DNA of 64,000 nucleotides, taken from assembly GCA_021372535.1 (NCBI GenBank), contig JAJFUH010000149.1, positions 19,424 to 83,423 of the forward strand, given 5' to 3'. The DNA comes from a bacterium. GTDB lineage: Bacteria > Latescibacterota > Latescibacteria > Latescibacterales > Latescibacteraceae. Within the stretch, counting starts at the first letter, position 1; every line of letters begins with the position of its first letter. The translations under genes and the position numbers were made by a program. The notes below the pieces were generated by a model. That model worked only from the letters and a program-made list of their open reading frames with translations. It was not told the DNA's origin and did no database searches. This document shows positions 8,524 through 16,744 of this stretch, one piece after another.

Positions 8524-9012
8524 CTATGGCCTTCTGATATATGTTCTGTATCCCTGCGCATGGGCGCCGAGCACGATCTCTTTTTCTTTGCCGTATGCAT
8601 CACTCATTTCCTCGAACCGGAGCGCGCCGGTAGGGCATGTGGCGACACACGCCGGCTCCCTGCCCTCTTCGAGCCGTGAGGTACAGAGGTCGCATTTGCC
8701 GAGAGCAAAGCCGATGAGCTTCATTCCCTGGCTCAGAACTCCGAACGGGCACGCCAGTACGCAGCTCCTGCAGCCGGTACACCGCGCCGGGTTCCTCCTT
8801 ACCGTCCCGTCATCGTCACGGGTCATCGCCTCCCGTGGGCAGGCGGCGACACATGCTGGCTCCTCGCAGTGACGACATACGACGGGCAGATTCCCGACTT
8901 TTTCAATAAAGGTGCTCTGGAGGGTTACCGTACCGAGGTGTACACGCTGGCAGGCAACCGAGTGCGCCTGACACCCTATGCACCGGTCAAGATGGACGAA
9001 CAGCCTCTTCAC
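8524..9012 (-). CDS. HycB/CooF-like polyferredoxin (four [4Fe-4S] clusters)
   Basis: About 162 residues with four groups of cysteines: DRCIGCQAHSVAC, CRHCEEPACVAACP, CTGCRSCVLACP and CDLCTSRL followed by ACVATCP. This is the pattern of DmsB/HycB/CooF electron-transfer subunits. The start is uncertain: GTG at 9012 overlaps the previous stop (GTGA) and is well spaced from AGGAAAGGA; GTG at 9015 or 9042 is also possible. It likely wires the input subunits to the NuoB-like small subunit and replaces the NuoI/MbhN-type ferredoxin, which I do not find in the operon. Confidence 0.85.
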   Translation of the reverse strand: MKRLFVHLDRCIGCQAHSVACQRVHLGTVTLQSTFIEKVGNLPVVCRHCEEPACVAACPREAMTRDDDGTVRRNPARCTGCRSCVLACPFGVLSQGMKLIGFALGKCDLCTSRLEEGREPACVATCPTGALRFEEMSDAYGKEKEIVLGAHAQGYRTYIRRP

Positions 9013-10436
9013 CACGCGATCCTTTCCTGTAATTTCACCCACTCCATGACATCGGTCAGCGCCCCGTCACCATGCCTGAGCACCGTGGAAAACACCGCAG
9101 GCTCAGGGGCTTCCTTCTCCGCGGCATCAAGAAGAGCCTTCACTGTCTCACCGCTTAATCCTGTCCGCTGCCATTCCTGACCGGGAGTACCGGGCGGCAG
9201 TTCACGCCCCATATATCGTGCGAGACGGCGGAGTATATCCCCATACGAAAGCGCCCCGCCTGGAGGATCGACCACAGGCCGCAGCTTCCGTCCATTATAC
9301 GTGCCTTCCGTTTCAAGCCACAGGGTGGTTGGCAGCGTACAATCGGACACGGCGGTCGTTTTGTTATCAAACGGAGCCCCGGCAGCGACATACTCCGCTT
9401 TTTCGAGCACCGCTGCCACATCACGGCCGGGCATACTCCCGACAATATCTGCGCCGAGCACCAGCAGTACCTTGAGAGCGCCCCGCTTAACCTCATCGAG
9501 CAGTTCTTCCACCGATGCGATTTCCGGTAAAACATCGCATATGCCACGAGCATTACCGTATGTGGTCAGGCACATAAGGCGCTTGTCGTCGCCCGCAGCC
9601 GAAACGACTGCGGCGGCGAGAAAAGCGGTCACCGGATCCTGCGTATCGAGGAGCATAACCGCCGAGGGTGTTTCAATAAACTTCTTTGCGGTGCCGACAA
9701 TGTAAGGGTTTTGAGGATACGGCCGCTCTTTCCTGACTACAGCCTTCCATTCGGGTCCACCCACGCCCGACTCTTCAGCAACGACACGAAGCAGGTCCGC
9801 AAGCGTTTTTCTCTCCGGGCCGGGAATGTGGAGATTCGCGAACCGCGCTGCGGTGTTCCGTTTTTTCGAGATAACGGCTAAAAGACTGCCTCTCCGTCCA
9901 TACCGGGTGTTGAGAACCTGACCGGCAATCACCGGCCCGACCTCGAACGGGTCTCCGACAGCGATGATACAGTCTGCCTCACCGGTGTCGTGCGGTTGAG
10001 CCGGAGCACCGGTATATCCCACACCCGCCAGGGCGCGATACACCGCATCATCATTGGTTGAGAAATTCACGGCGATATGGTTTTCACCGAGGAAAGCATT
10101 GCCGAAACTCAGGGCTGTCAGGATGTCCTCTATCGATGCGTCCCCGCTCACGATAAGTCCCGCGGAAGACCCATCCGCGCGCTGTTTCATGTTCGCGGCA
10201 ATCATCTCGAAAGCGGTATCCCGTGATATCGTTTTTCCACCGGCGCAGGGTTCGGTGAGACGGTTAGGATGGTTGAGCAGTTCGAGAATGAAATTCCCTT
10301 TGCTGCAGAGGTGTCCTTCACCGACGGCATCACCGGTGTCATATTCGAGATTCACCGCTTCACCATAGAGCGTCTCCACGATGAACCCGCATCCCAGTGA
10401 ACAGAGAAGGCATGTACTCTTATGTTTTTCTCGCAT
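9009..10436 (-). CDS. Short molybdopterin-oxidoreductase-fold FeS protein (FwdB/NuoG/FdhA-like)
   Basis: A 475-residue protein opening with a molybdopterin-oxidoreductase [4Fe-4S] domain: C9 and C12 in TCLLCSLGC, C16, and a later HLCSKGNF cysteine. The phrase NHPNRLTEP follows, as in this superfamily. The central dinucleotide-binding regions are recognisable (IIAVGDPFEVGPV; LLVLGADIVGSMPG; TLPTTLWLETEGTYNG). The length is much below formate dehydrogenase (about 700-1000) and near FwdB. At the expected Mo-ligand position I see NFSTND with no Cys or Sec. I therefore read it as an electron-transfer or scaffold subunit like NuoG rather than a formate dehydrogenase; this is inference. Confidence 0.75.
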   Translation of the reverse strand: MREKHKSTCLLCSLGCGFIVETLYGEAVNLEYDTGDAVGEGHLCSKGNFILELLNHPNRLTEPCAGGKTISRDTAFEMIAANMKQRADGSSAGLIVSGDASIEDILTALSFGNAFLGENHIAVNFSTNDDAVYRALAGVGYTGAPAQPHDTGEADCIIAVGDPFEVGPVIAGQVLNTRYGRRGSLLAVISKKRNTAARFANLHIPGPERKTLADLLRVVAEESGVGGPEWKAVVRKERPYPQNPYIVGTAKKFIETPSAVMLLDTQDPVTAFLAAAVVSAAGDDKRLMCLTTYGNARGICDVLPEIASVEELLDEVKRGALKVLLVLGADIVGSMPGRDVAAVLEKAEYVAAGAPFDNKTTAVSDCTLPTTLWLETEGTYNGRKLRPVVDPPGGALSYGDILRRLARYMGRELPPGTPGQEWQRTGLSGETVKALLDAAEKEAPEPAVFSTVLRHGDGALTDVMEWVKLQERIAW

Positions 10437-10457
10437 CTGTTTGCCCGCCTGAGACGA

Positions 10458-11282
10458 TCATATTCCGAACACGTTCGGATAATCCTTTATAAGCGCGTAA
10501 TTGATATCGGGGCCGTCCTTGCAGAGATAGTACGGACCTACATTGCACCGCCCGCATTTCCCCGTCCCGCAGCTCATGCGGCGGTTCATCGAGAGATATA
10601 ACTGTTCCGGTTTGTACCCGATATCGAGCAGCTTTTTCGTGACAAACTTGAGCATGATCTCCGGCCCGCACACCACGGCGTAACTGTCGGGAATGGTGAT
10701 ATCGATATCATCGAGCACCGTGGTCACCACACCGACATGGCCATCCCACCCCGGAGCACCGGCATCCACTGTGGGAGTGAAGCTCACCCGGTCTATCGCC
10801 GACCACTCGCTGTACGAATCCCTGTATACGAGATCTGCCGGAGATTTTGCCCCGTATTTTATGGACACACGCTTGAACTTTTCCATATTCTCGAACAGCA
10901 CGTATAAAAGCGACCGCAACGGCGCGAGTCCGCATCCCCCGCCAACAACAAGCACTTCACTGCCCTCGAGCTTGTCGAGCGGATACCCCTTGCCGAACGG
11001 CCCGCGGAGTCCGACCGGGTCGCCTGCCTTGAGTTTGTGGAGCTCCTCCGTCACCCTGCCCATTTTCAGGATGGTGAAATCGAGTGTTTCGAGCCTGCTT
11101 GGTGATGAGGAAGGAGTAAAAGGCGCCTCTCCGACTCCCGGCATGGTCAGCTGCATGAACTGGCCCGACCTGAAGGGGATTTGCTGTTCCGGTTTCACAA
11201 TAATGGTTTTAATGGTCGGGGTTTCATCGATAACCCGCACCACCGTTCCACTAGCCGGCATATAGGGATTGATATCACTCAT
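10458..11282 (-). CDS. FAD/NAD(P)-binding reductase subunit, sulfhydrogenase gamma (HydG)/AsrB-like
   Basis: A 274-residue ferredoxin-NADP reductase-type flavoprotein. An FAD-binding barrel fills the first 100 residues (RSGQFMQLTMPG). The nucleotide site GGGCGLAPLRSLLY and the VVCGPEIMLKF element follow. The C-terminus binds [2Fe-2S] through C238, C243, C246 and C254 (SCGTGKCGRC...C), as in the dihydroorotate-dehydrogenase B/HydG group. It should exchange electrons with NADH or NADPH. It overlaps the upstream FeS gene by 8 nt, so the pair is made together, like hydB-hydG of sulfhydrogenases. Confidence 0.88.
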   Translation of the reverse strand: MSDINPYMPASGTVVRVIDETPTIKTIIVKPEQQIPFRSGQFMQLTMPGVGEAPFTPSSSPSRLETLDFTILKMGRVTEELHKLKAGDPVGLRGPFGKGYPLDKLEGSEVLVVGGGCGLAPLRSLLYVLFENMEKFKRVSIKYGAKSPADLVYRDSYSEWSAIDRVSFTPTVDAGAPGWDGHVGVVTTVLDDIDITIPDSYAVVCGPEIMLKFVTKKLLDIGYKPEQLYLSMNRRMSCGTGKCGRCNVGPYYLCKDGPDINYALIKDYPNVFGI

Positions 11283-12357
11283 GCTTTGTCCCGGTTTCTA
11301 TCGTTTCAGTGTCGAGTGCTTTGAGCACTTTTCTCATGTCGATTTTACCCATGCATCCTTCGATACACCGCCCGCAGCCCGTACAGGCCTCGAATCCGAA
11401 ATTTTTCGGGTAATACTCGAGCTTGTGCAGATAACGGTGACGGAAACGCTCCATGAGACCGAGGCGGGGCGAGCTGCCTCCGGCCATCCGTGAAAAACCG
11501 GCATAAATACATACATCCCATTCCTTGACCCGCTCGAATCCACCCCTGTTGCTTTTCTGGTCGTACAGGAGAAAACAGTGGCAGGTCGGGCAGGAAAAAA
11601 GACACGCCCCGCATTCGACGCATGTGCGTACATGCCCGAACCAGGAATCGCTTTCACGCTGAATCGCGAGGAGTTCGGGAAAACTCTTCGAGAGTGAGTA
11701 ATCGCCGTTCTGCCGCTCAACGATACGGGTTGTTTCCGAACGCTGATCATCCCGTGCGCGGAGCAGGTTTTCTCCGGGCGCCGAAAAAAGCGGGGAATTC
11801 TTCCTCACTACCTCGCTGCCTTTTTCGGAACCGGTTTCGATAAGGTATCCCCCTTCGACAGCGCTCATATTGAGATCGAAGCCTGTCTTCGGATAAGGAG
11901 CATTCCCAAGCTGCGTACAGAAACAGGCCGACCGCGGATTTACACAGTCAGCGGTTATGATGAATGTATTATTTCTCCGCTCACGGTAAAAGATATCGGT
12001 AAAGGCTTCATCGAGGAACACGGCATCGAGCGATCGCAGTGAAACGGCATCACAGGCCGCCGCACCCACAATAATGGTCTTTTCCCGCGCGAAATCCGGG
12101 GCAGGCTGATTCCCGGAAGGATACTCGGCCACCTTCACCCGGCCTTTGAACAGAAACGACTTGATCGGCTGTGCGGGACGGTAACCACGGAAGATAAACG
12201 GTTTTCCGGGAGACCAGGGCTCGTAGAAATAGGACTCTTCACCCTCACGGCTCAGTGCGGGATAAGGCGCGAATACCCGAGCCCCGGAATTTAATGTCTC
12301 AAGGAACCGCCCGAAATCGCTTTCACTGATAAACGATACCCGATTGTTATCGTTCAT
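11275..12357 (-). CDS. 4Fe-4S electron-transfer subunit, sulfhydrogenase beta (HydB)/AsrA-like
   Basis: A 360-residue protein of the HydB/AsrA family. The N-terminal two thirds have no cofactor motif apart from conserved family stretches such as AAACDAVSLRSLD. The C-terminal third has two ferredoxin-like clusters: CVECGACLFSCPTCHC near residue 238 and CTGCGRCIEGC near residue 328. It relays electrons between the flavoprotein encoded next and the rest of the complex. A good GAGGAAG site precedes the ATG, and it starts 21 nt after the receiver-kinase gene, so both are probably one transcript. Confidence 0.88.
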   Translation of the reverse strand: MNDNNRVSFISESDFGRFLETLNSGARVFAPYPALSREGEESYFYEPWSPGKPFIFRGYRPAQPIKSFLFKGRVKVAEYPSGNQPAPDFAREKTIIVGAAACDAVSLRSLDAVFLDEAFTDIFYRERRNNTFIITADCVNPRSACFCTQLGNAPYPKTGFDLNMSAVEGGYLIETGSEKGSEVVRKNSPLFSAPGENLLRARDDQRSETTRIVERQNGDYSLSKSFPELLAIQRESDSWFGHVRTCVECGACLFSCPTCHCFLLYDQKSNRGGFERVKEWDVCIYAGFSRMAGGSSPRLGLMERFRHRYLHKLEYYPKNFGFEACTGCGRCIEGCMGKIDMRKVLKALDTETIETGTKHE

Positions 12358-12378
12358 TGTCTTCCTCGTGAGTTGTAC

Positions 12379-13518
12379 TTATCTGTTTTCCCCGCATGAC
12401 TGTTTTTTCGGCAGATGTACGGTAAAGCTTGTTCCAACATCGATCTGGCTTTCCACGCTGATATAGCCTTTGTGCGCATCGACTATTTTTTTCACGATGG
12501 CAAGTCCCAGACCCGTACCCGTATCGCCGGTCAGTTGCCGTGTCTTTTCGCTCCGTGTCCGGACCCTGAAAAATTCATCGAATATGAACGGCAGGCTTTC
12601 CTGTGGTATACCGATCCCGGTATCCGCGATCTGTATCTGTATACAATCGCCCACGTCACATGCCTTCGTTGTTATTTTTCCGCCCTCACGGTTATATTTA
12701 ATGGCATTGGAGTACAGATTCATGAACAGGTGGACAAGCGCTTCGCCGTTACCATTAAACATCGGCAGATCACCGGGCATAACGAATTCGAGGGCAATTT
12801 TCTTTTCATCAGCCTGAACGCGGACAAGCTCGAGTGATTCGTCCAGAATCGACCGGAGCTGCACTTCATCCATTTTTTCAAGGATTGTCGAATTCTGTAT
12901 TCTGGCCATGCTGAGCCACTCGTTGACTAGAGAAAGGAGCCATTCGATACGCCGTCTGCACTGCGAGAGAATTTCGCCCTGTTTCTGCTGGAGCTCGCCG
13001 GCAATCCCTTCGAGAAGAACCTCAATATATTGTTCCACAGCAACAAGCGGACTCCGCATCTCATGAGTAATGATTGAAACAAAATTTTCCTTCAACCGTG
13101 CGTTTTCCTCCTGAAGACGGAGCGTCTCGACAAGGAGATGCCGTTTTTCCAGCCCGCGCCGGACAATCATCCGCAATTCATCAGGGGTAAAAGGTTTCGG
13201 CAGAAAATCTGAGGCGCCGAGCTTCATTGCCTCTACCGCCGATTCAACCGTCGCATACCCCGTTATAACAACCGTCACGATCGTTTTATCGATTGCGGCA
13301 ATTTCCTGGAGAATATCGATTCCGCTTTTCCCGGGCATTTTGAGGTCAAGGAGCACGAGGTCCGGCCTGGCTTCTCTGACAAGACTCATTCCGCGCTCAC
13401 CATTAGACGCCGAAAGAATCGCATATCCTCCGCGGCTGAGAATCTGTGTGCATGAATCATGCATGGTTTCCTCATCATCGATGATGAGAATGACCGGCGA
13501 CTTTTTTTTCCCATTCAT
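12379..13518 (-). CDS. Soluble response-regulator/histidine-kinase hybrid
   Basis: A 379-residue cytoplasmic protein. Residues 8-122 are a receiver domain with acidic pocket D14/D15, phosphoacceptor D58 (LVLLDLKMPG) and K107. A short linker (125-143, coiled-coil-like) leads to a HisKA domain with H151 in SIITHEMRSPL. An HATPase domain follows (N-box NLYSNAIKYN, GTGLGLAIV). There is no membrane segment and no sensory domain, so input probably comes by phosphotransfer to the receiver. It is the first gene of the hydrogenase operon. No convincing Shine-Dalgarno site is seen, and the start lies at the end of a possible hairpin. Confidence 0.9.
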   Translation of the reverse strand: MNGKKKSPVILIIDDEETMHDSCTQILSRGGYAILSASNGERGMSLVREARPDLVLLDLKMPGKSGIDILQEIAAIDKTIVTVVITGYATVESAVEAMKLGASDFLPKPFTPDELRMIVRRGLEKRHLLVETLRLQEENARLKENFVSIITHEMRSPLVAVEQYIEVLLEGIAGELQQKQGEILSQCRRRIEWLLSLVNEWLSMARIQNSTILEKMDEVQLRSILDESLELVRVQADEKKIALEFVMPGDLPMFNGNGEALVHLFMNLYSNAIKYNREGGKITTKACDVGDCIQIQIADTGIGIPQESLPFIFDEFFRVRTRSEKTRQLTGDTGTGLGLAIVKKIVDAHKGYISVESQIDVGTSFTVHLPKKQSCGENR

Positions 13519-13662
13519 GCTTTTTTCAGGTGCACCGTTAAAAAAGCTTTATGCTATGATCCCGGAATCGAACGTTCCGGTTCACACCTGCATGAGTGCA
13601 GGATATCCGTGTCGAACAGTCAATTTTATATTAGGAAACTAACAATGAAGAAAAACGATGTT
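13519..13662 (-). other. 5' leader of the hydrogenase operon with stem-loops
   Basis: Between the predicted sigma-54 start site and the first gene, three inverted repeats are visible. CCTGCA/TGCAGG with a 4-nt loop lies at 13588-13603. CCGGAA/TTCCGG with a 7-nt loop lies at 13562-13580. An A/T-rich GCTTTTTT/AAAAAAGC pair flanks a GGTGCACC palindrome directly before the start codon. They could control translation or transcription of the operon. The function is inferred only from structure. Confidence 0.45.
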
Positions 13663-13672
13663 TTATGTTGAT

Positions 13673-13688
13673 AGCAAATTTAATGCCC
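13673..13688 (-). promoter_or_regulatory. Predicted sigma-54 (-24/-12) promoter of the hydrogenase operon
   Basis: On the minus strand the sequence reads GGGCATTAAATTTGCT. It matches the consensus TGGCAY-N5-TTGCW except for the first T, with the invariant GG and GC exactly ten bases apart. It lies 155 bp before the receiver-kinase start and 154 bp after the stop of an NtrC-type activator gene on the same strand, so an enhancer-binding activator is at hand. The region upstream (13797-13820) has an inverted repeat TAATTCC/GGAATTA that could be a binding site or a terminator. Confidence 0.65.
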
Positions 13689-13841
13689 GGAAGGAGTATC
13701 GATGGGTATGGAATATTTAATTTAAATATTTTTATGAAGTTAATATTGTTTATATGCGGATATGCAGGTCTTTGATTGACCGGAAAAACCGAGTATTAAT
13801 TCCACAATGATGGGGAATTATTCCTCGCTCGGTACAGTGTT

Positions 13842-15203
13842 CTACTGTGTGTTGATGTCGTACCGGTTTATCTTGTTTCTCAATGTCTTACGGTCTATAC
13901 CAAGAACAGAAGCCGTATGGGTAATGTTATACCGGCATTTTCTGAGGGTATTTTCAATATGTACGCGTTCGACATCATCAAGTTTTGTCAGCTTTTCTTC
14001 ACGTCTGAGGGATACTGCCCCGCCGGAAAAAACATCCCCGTTTATATAGAAGTGCCGCACTTCTTTCTCATCGCAGAGAGCGGCCGTACGCTCCATGACA
14101 TTCTCCAGCTCCCTGACATTGCCGGGCCAGTCATATGACATCATTTCTTTCATGATCCTGTCGGATATCCGTTCCGGAAGCTGACCGGGCTTCTTCTTCC
14201 GGAAGTTTTCGAGAAAATAGTTTGCCAGCACAGGAATATCATCACGGCGCTCACGGAGCGGGGGCAGATGAATGGAAATAACATTGAGTCTGAAATAGAG
14301 ATCTTCCCGAAAATTACCTTCTTTTATTTCATCATCGAGGGAACGGTTTGTGGCCGCAATGATTCTGACATCGACCGGAATCATCTGGGAGCTTCCGACC
14401 CGTGTGATCTCATGCTCCTGTACTGCCCGTAAAAGCTTGCTCTGCATATGATAGCTCATATTGGCTATTTCATCGAAGAACAGCGTTCCCTTGTTTGCCA
14501 TCTCGAATCGTCCGATCCGGTTATAAAACGCGCCGGTGAACGATCCCCGGACATGTCCGAAAAGCTCGCTTTCGATGAGTGTATCGGAGAGGCCGCCGGA
14601 ATCGACCGTGACAAAATTACCGGTCCGCCTCTCGCTGCAGGAATGCAGGGCACGGGCGGTGAGCTCCTTGCCGGTTCCCGTTTCACCCGTTATAAGCACC
14701 GAACAGTCGGACTGGGCCACTTTCTTGATATACTCTTTCAGCCGCGATATCACCGGGCTCTGGGTAATAATGGCATCGGTTCCCCTGATCGATACCAGTT
14801 TCTGCGTATCCAGTTTTTTTAATCCGTCACGGTTGTGTTTCTCAAGGGCCTTGGTGACAACGGTGCGGAGCATGTTGGGAGTAAACGGTTTCGGTATAAA
14901 ATCATAAGCGCCCATTTTCAGCACCTTGACCGCCCATTCGACCGTAGGATAGCCTGTCACGACGATAACCGCCGTTTCGGGGCTTTTTTCACGGATCATC
15001 CGCAGAATTTCCAGCCCGTTTATATCGGGCAGTTTCAGATCGAGGATTATGGCATCGAACGAGGACTCCCTGAGGTGGGTAAGCCCTATGGCGCCATTTT
15101 CGGAGAGCCAGACATCACATCCCTTCCGGGAGAGTATCTGGAAACATGAATCCCGCATGACCGGTTCATCATCGATGACAAGGATTTTAAACGGCATATT
15201 CAT
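13842..15203 (-). CDS. NtrC-family sigma-54-dependent response regulator
   Basis: A 453-residue protein with three domains. The receiver has acidic D11/D12 and phosphoacceptor D55 ([10 protein letters not shown]). The AAA+ domain has Walker A GETGTGKE and a sigma-54 contact loop reading GSFTGAF, a serine variant of the usual GAFTGA. A Fis-type helix-turn-helix ([16 protein letters not shown]) ends the protein. A longer frame begins at 15308, but the ATG at 15203 overlaps the kinase stop (ATGA) and begins the receiver, so I use it. It is the partner of the kinase encoded upstream and the likely activator of the nearby sigma-54 promoter. Confidence 0.94.
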   Translation of the reverse strand: MNMPFKILVIDDEPVMRDSCFQILSRKGCDVWLSENGAIGLTHLRESSFDAIILDLKLPDINGLEILRMIREKSPETAVIVVTGYPTVEWAVKVLKMGAYDFIPKPFTPNMLRTVVTKALEKHNRDGLKKLDTQKLVSIRGTDAIITQSPVISRLKEYIKKVAQSDCSVLITGETGTGKELTARALHSCSERRTGNFVTVDSGGLSDTLIESELFGHVRGSFTGAFYNRIGRFEMANKGTLFFDEIANMSYHMQSKLLRAVQEHEITRVGSSQMIPVDVRIIAATNRSLDDEIKEGNFREDLYFRLNVISIHLPPLRERRDDIPVLANYFLENFRKKKPGQLPERISDRIMKEMMSYDWPGNVRELENVMERTAALCDEKEVRHFYINGDVFSGGAVSLRREEKLTKLDDVERVHIENTLRKCRYNITHTASVLGIDRKTLRNKINRYDINTQ

Positions 15204-16249
15204 CCGGTCTCCTCCTTGACAACCAGACGAACCGTGAAAACAGCTCCTCCCCCGTTCCGGTTCTGCACCATGACCGTGCCGCCGTGACGCTCGATAATGC
15301 CATAGCATACAGCCAGTCCGAGTCCGGTGCCGTGTCCCTTCGTTTTTGTCGTAAAGAACGGATCGAATATGCGATCCATGTGCTCGGCAGGAATACCGGG
15401 GCCGGTGTCCTCGAAAACTATCTCGTTCATCGGAGTATTATCGGGTGCATCATGGATATGCCTGCTCGTGATGGTGAGTTCTCCGGACCCGTTCATCGCT
15501 TCCGCGGCATTCCGTATGATATTCTCAAACACTTCCTGAATCTGCGACGCATCCACGAGCACGCACGGCAGATCCTCACCTAAGTGTTCGGTGACGGTAA
15601 TATGCTCGAAGAGAGGCATTCTCTTCATGTTGTTGAGCGCCTCGGTAACAATGATATTCACATCACAGGGATCGAGCTGGGGATTGGCCTGGCGGGCGAA
15701 ATCGAGAAGGCTTTTAACGATGTTCTTGCAGCGGTTGGATTCTCTGATGATTTTGGTAATGTTGGAATACCGCGGATCACTCTGATCGGTATCCTCGAGA
15801 AGAAGGTGAGAATAGACAATGATTCCGGTAAGCGGGTTGTTGATCTCATGAGCCACTCCCGCGGAAAGCTGGCCGAGCATCGCCAGACGCTTGTTTTCGG
15901 CGGCGAGCTTCGAGAGTTCCTTGAGCTTTTCATTCTGATCCTGCACGGTTCCCGGTCGGTTCACTTCCCTCGCGGTACGGACGCTGAGGTCATGTATGGG
16001 ATCATACATACGCTGCAATTCGGGAAGTTCCTCGCCGGACCGGGAAGGTACTACGGTATTTTTTTTTCTTCCCGGCAAGAGTATCAGATAAAAATACCCT
16101 GCGGAAATGAAAAACAAGAATATAACCACAATCGCTACGCCGGCTATATTGCCCCGGACAAACGACCGGCTGCCAAAGCGCCCGATAATAATTCCCAGCG
16201 CCATGAGCATGAGATAAAGGTAGAGCCTGCTTTCCCGGAAAATTTTCAT
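15200..16249 (-). CDS. Membrane-bound sensor histidine kinase (NtrB/ZraS type)
   Basis: A 349-residue kinase with two N-terminal membrane helices (about 8-25 and 34-58) separated by only about eight residues, so there is no periplasmic sensor domain. A coiled linker carries HisKA H134 in GVAHEINNPLTG, and the HATPase domain has DTGPGIP and GTGLGLAVC. It overlaps the regulator gene by 4 nt and should phosphorylate it. It faces the divergent metal-efflux operon, so the pair could serve that operon, the hydrogenase operon, or both. Confidence 0.92.
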   Translation of the reverse strand: MKIFRESRLYLYLMLMALGIIIGRFGSRSFVRGNIAGVAIVVIFLFFISAGYFYLILLPGRKKNTVVPSRSGEELPELQRMYDPIHDLSVRTAREVNRPGTVQDQNEKLKELSKLAAENKRLAMLGQLSAGVAHEINNPLTGIIVYSHLLLEDTDQSDPRYSNITKIIRESNRCKNIVKSLLDFARQANPQLDPCDVNIIVTEALNNMKRMPLFEHITVTEHLGEDLPCVLVDASQIQEVFENIIRNAAEAMNGSGELTITSRHIHDAPDNTPMNEIVFEDTGPGIPAEHMDRIFDPFFTTKTKGHGTGLGLAVCYGIIERHGGTVMVQNRNGGGAVFTVRLVVKEETG

Positions 16250-16744
16250 GGAACAGGTCTGTCTCGATATATAATGATTATTTTTTTATAATATCATCTG
16301 ATGTACTGATATTTCAATATGATATTACCGCCGGTCTATGTCAAATGAAAATATAAAAGGTATCTTTTAGTTTAACTAAATGATAATATGATATTTATAA
16401 AATTATTATATTTTTTTATATTGTAATTTTACAACATCATATATATTTATATTATCGGTTGATTACCGGAATACAGGAAGAATAAAAAGTCAGGAACGTA
16501 ATGTCTTTTTCAAATTATAGCTGTCGTAGTTCAGCTCATATTGACTCTGTAGATGCCATTGTCTGTACCGAATCTATTAATGTTTATCACTTGAACTTTA
16601 AAAATAAGAAAATATCATCTGTGGTAAAAAAACGGGAACAAAAACCCCGCCAAATTGTCATAATATCTACCGGATTACTGATAATTAAAATTTTTTACTT
16701 TAGTAAATGATACTTGAGCGTTTACAACATAAGGGGAGTCCGGA
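16250..16744. promoter_or_regulatory. AT-rich divergent intergenic region (kinase / efflux operon)
   Basis: This 495-bp stretch lies between two divergently transcribed operons and must hold promoters for both. I see a perfect 15-bp palindrome TTTAGTTTAACTAAA at 16366-16380, a candidate operator, and long A/T runs. I found no GG-N10-GC sigma-54 element here. A 69-codon frame at 16501-16710 has no ribosome site or family features and I do not call it a gene. Confidence 0.4.

Noticed and set aside
9009-10436. Active formate dehydrogenase or formylmethanofuran dehydrogenase
   Set aside because: Too short for FdhF and no Cys/Sec at the expected Mo-ligand position; no UGA codon in frame with SECIS context was seen.
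16501-16710. 69-codon plus-strand frame in the efflux/kinase intergenic region
   Set aside because: No ribosome site, A/T-driven composition and no recognisable features; it lies where promoters are expected.
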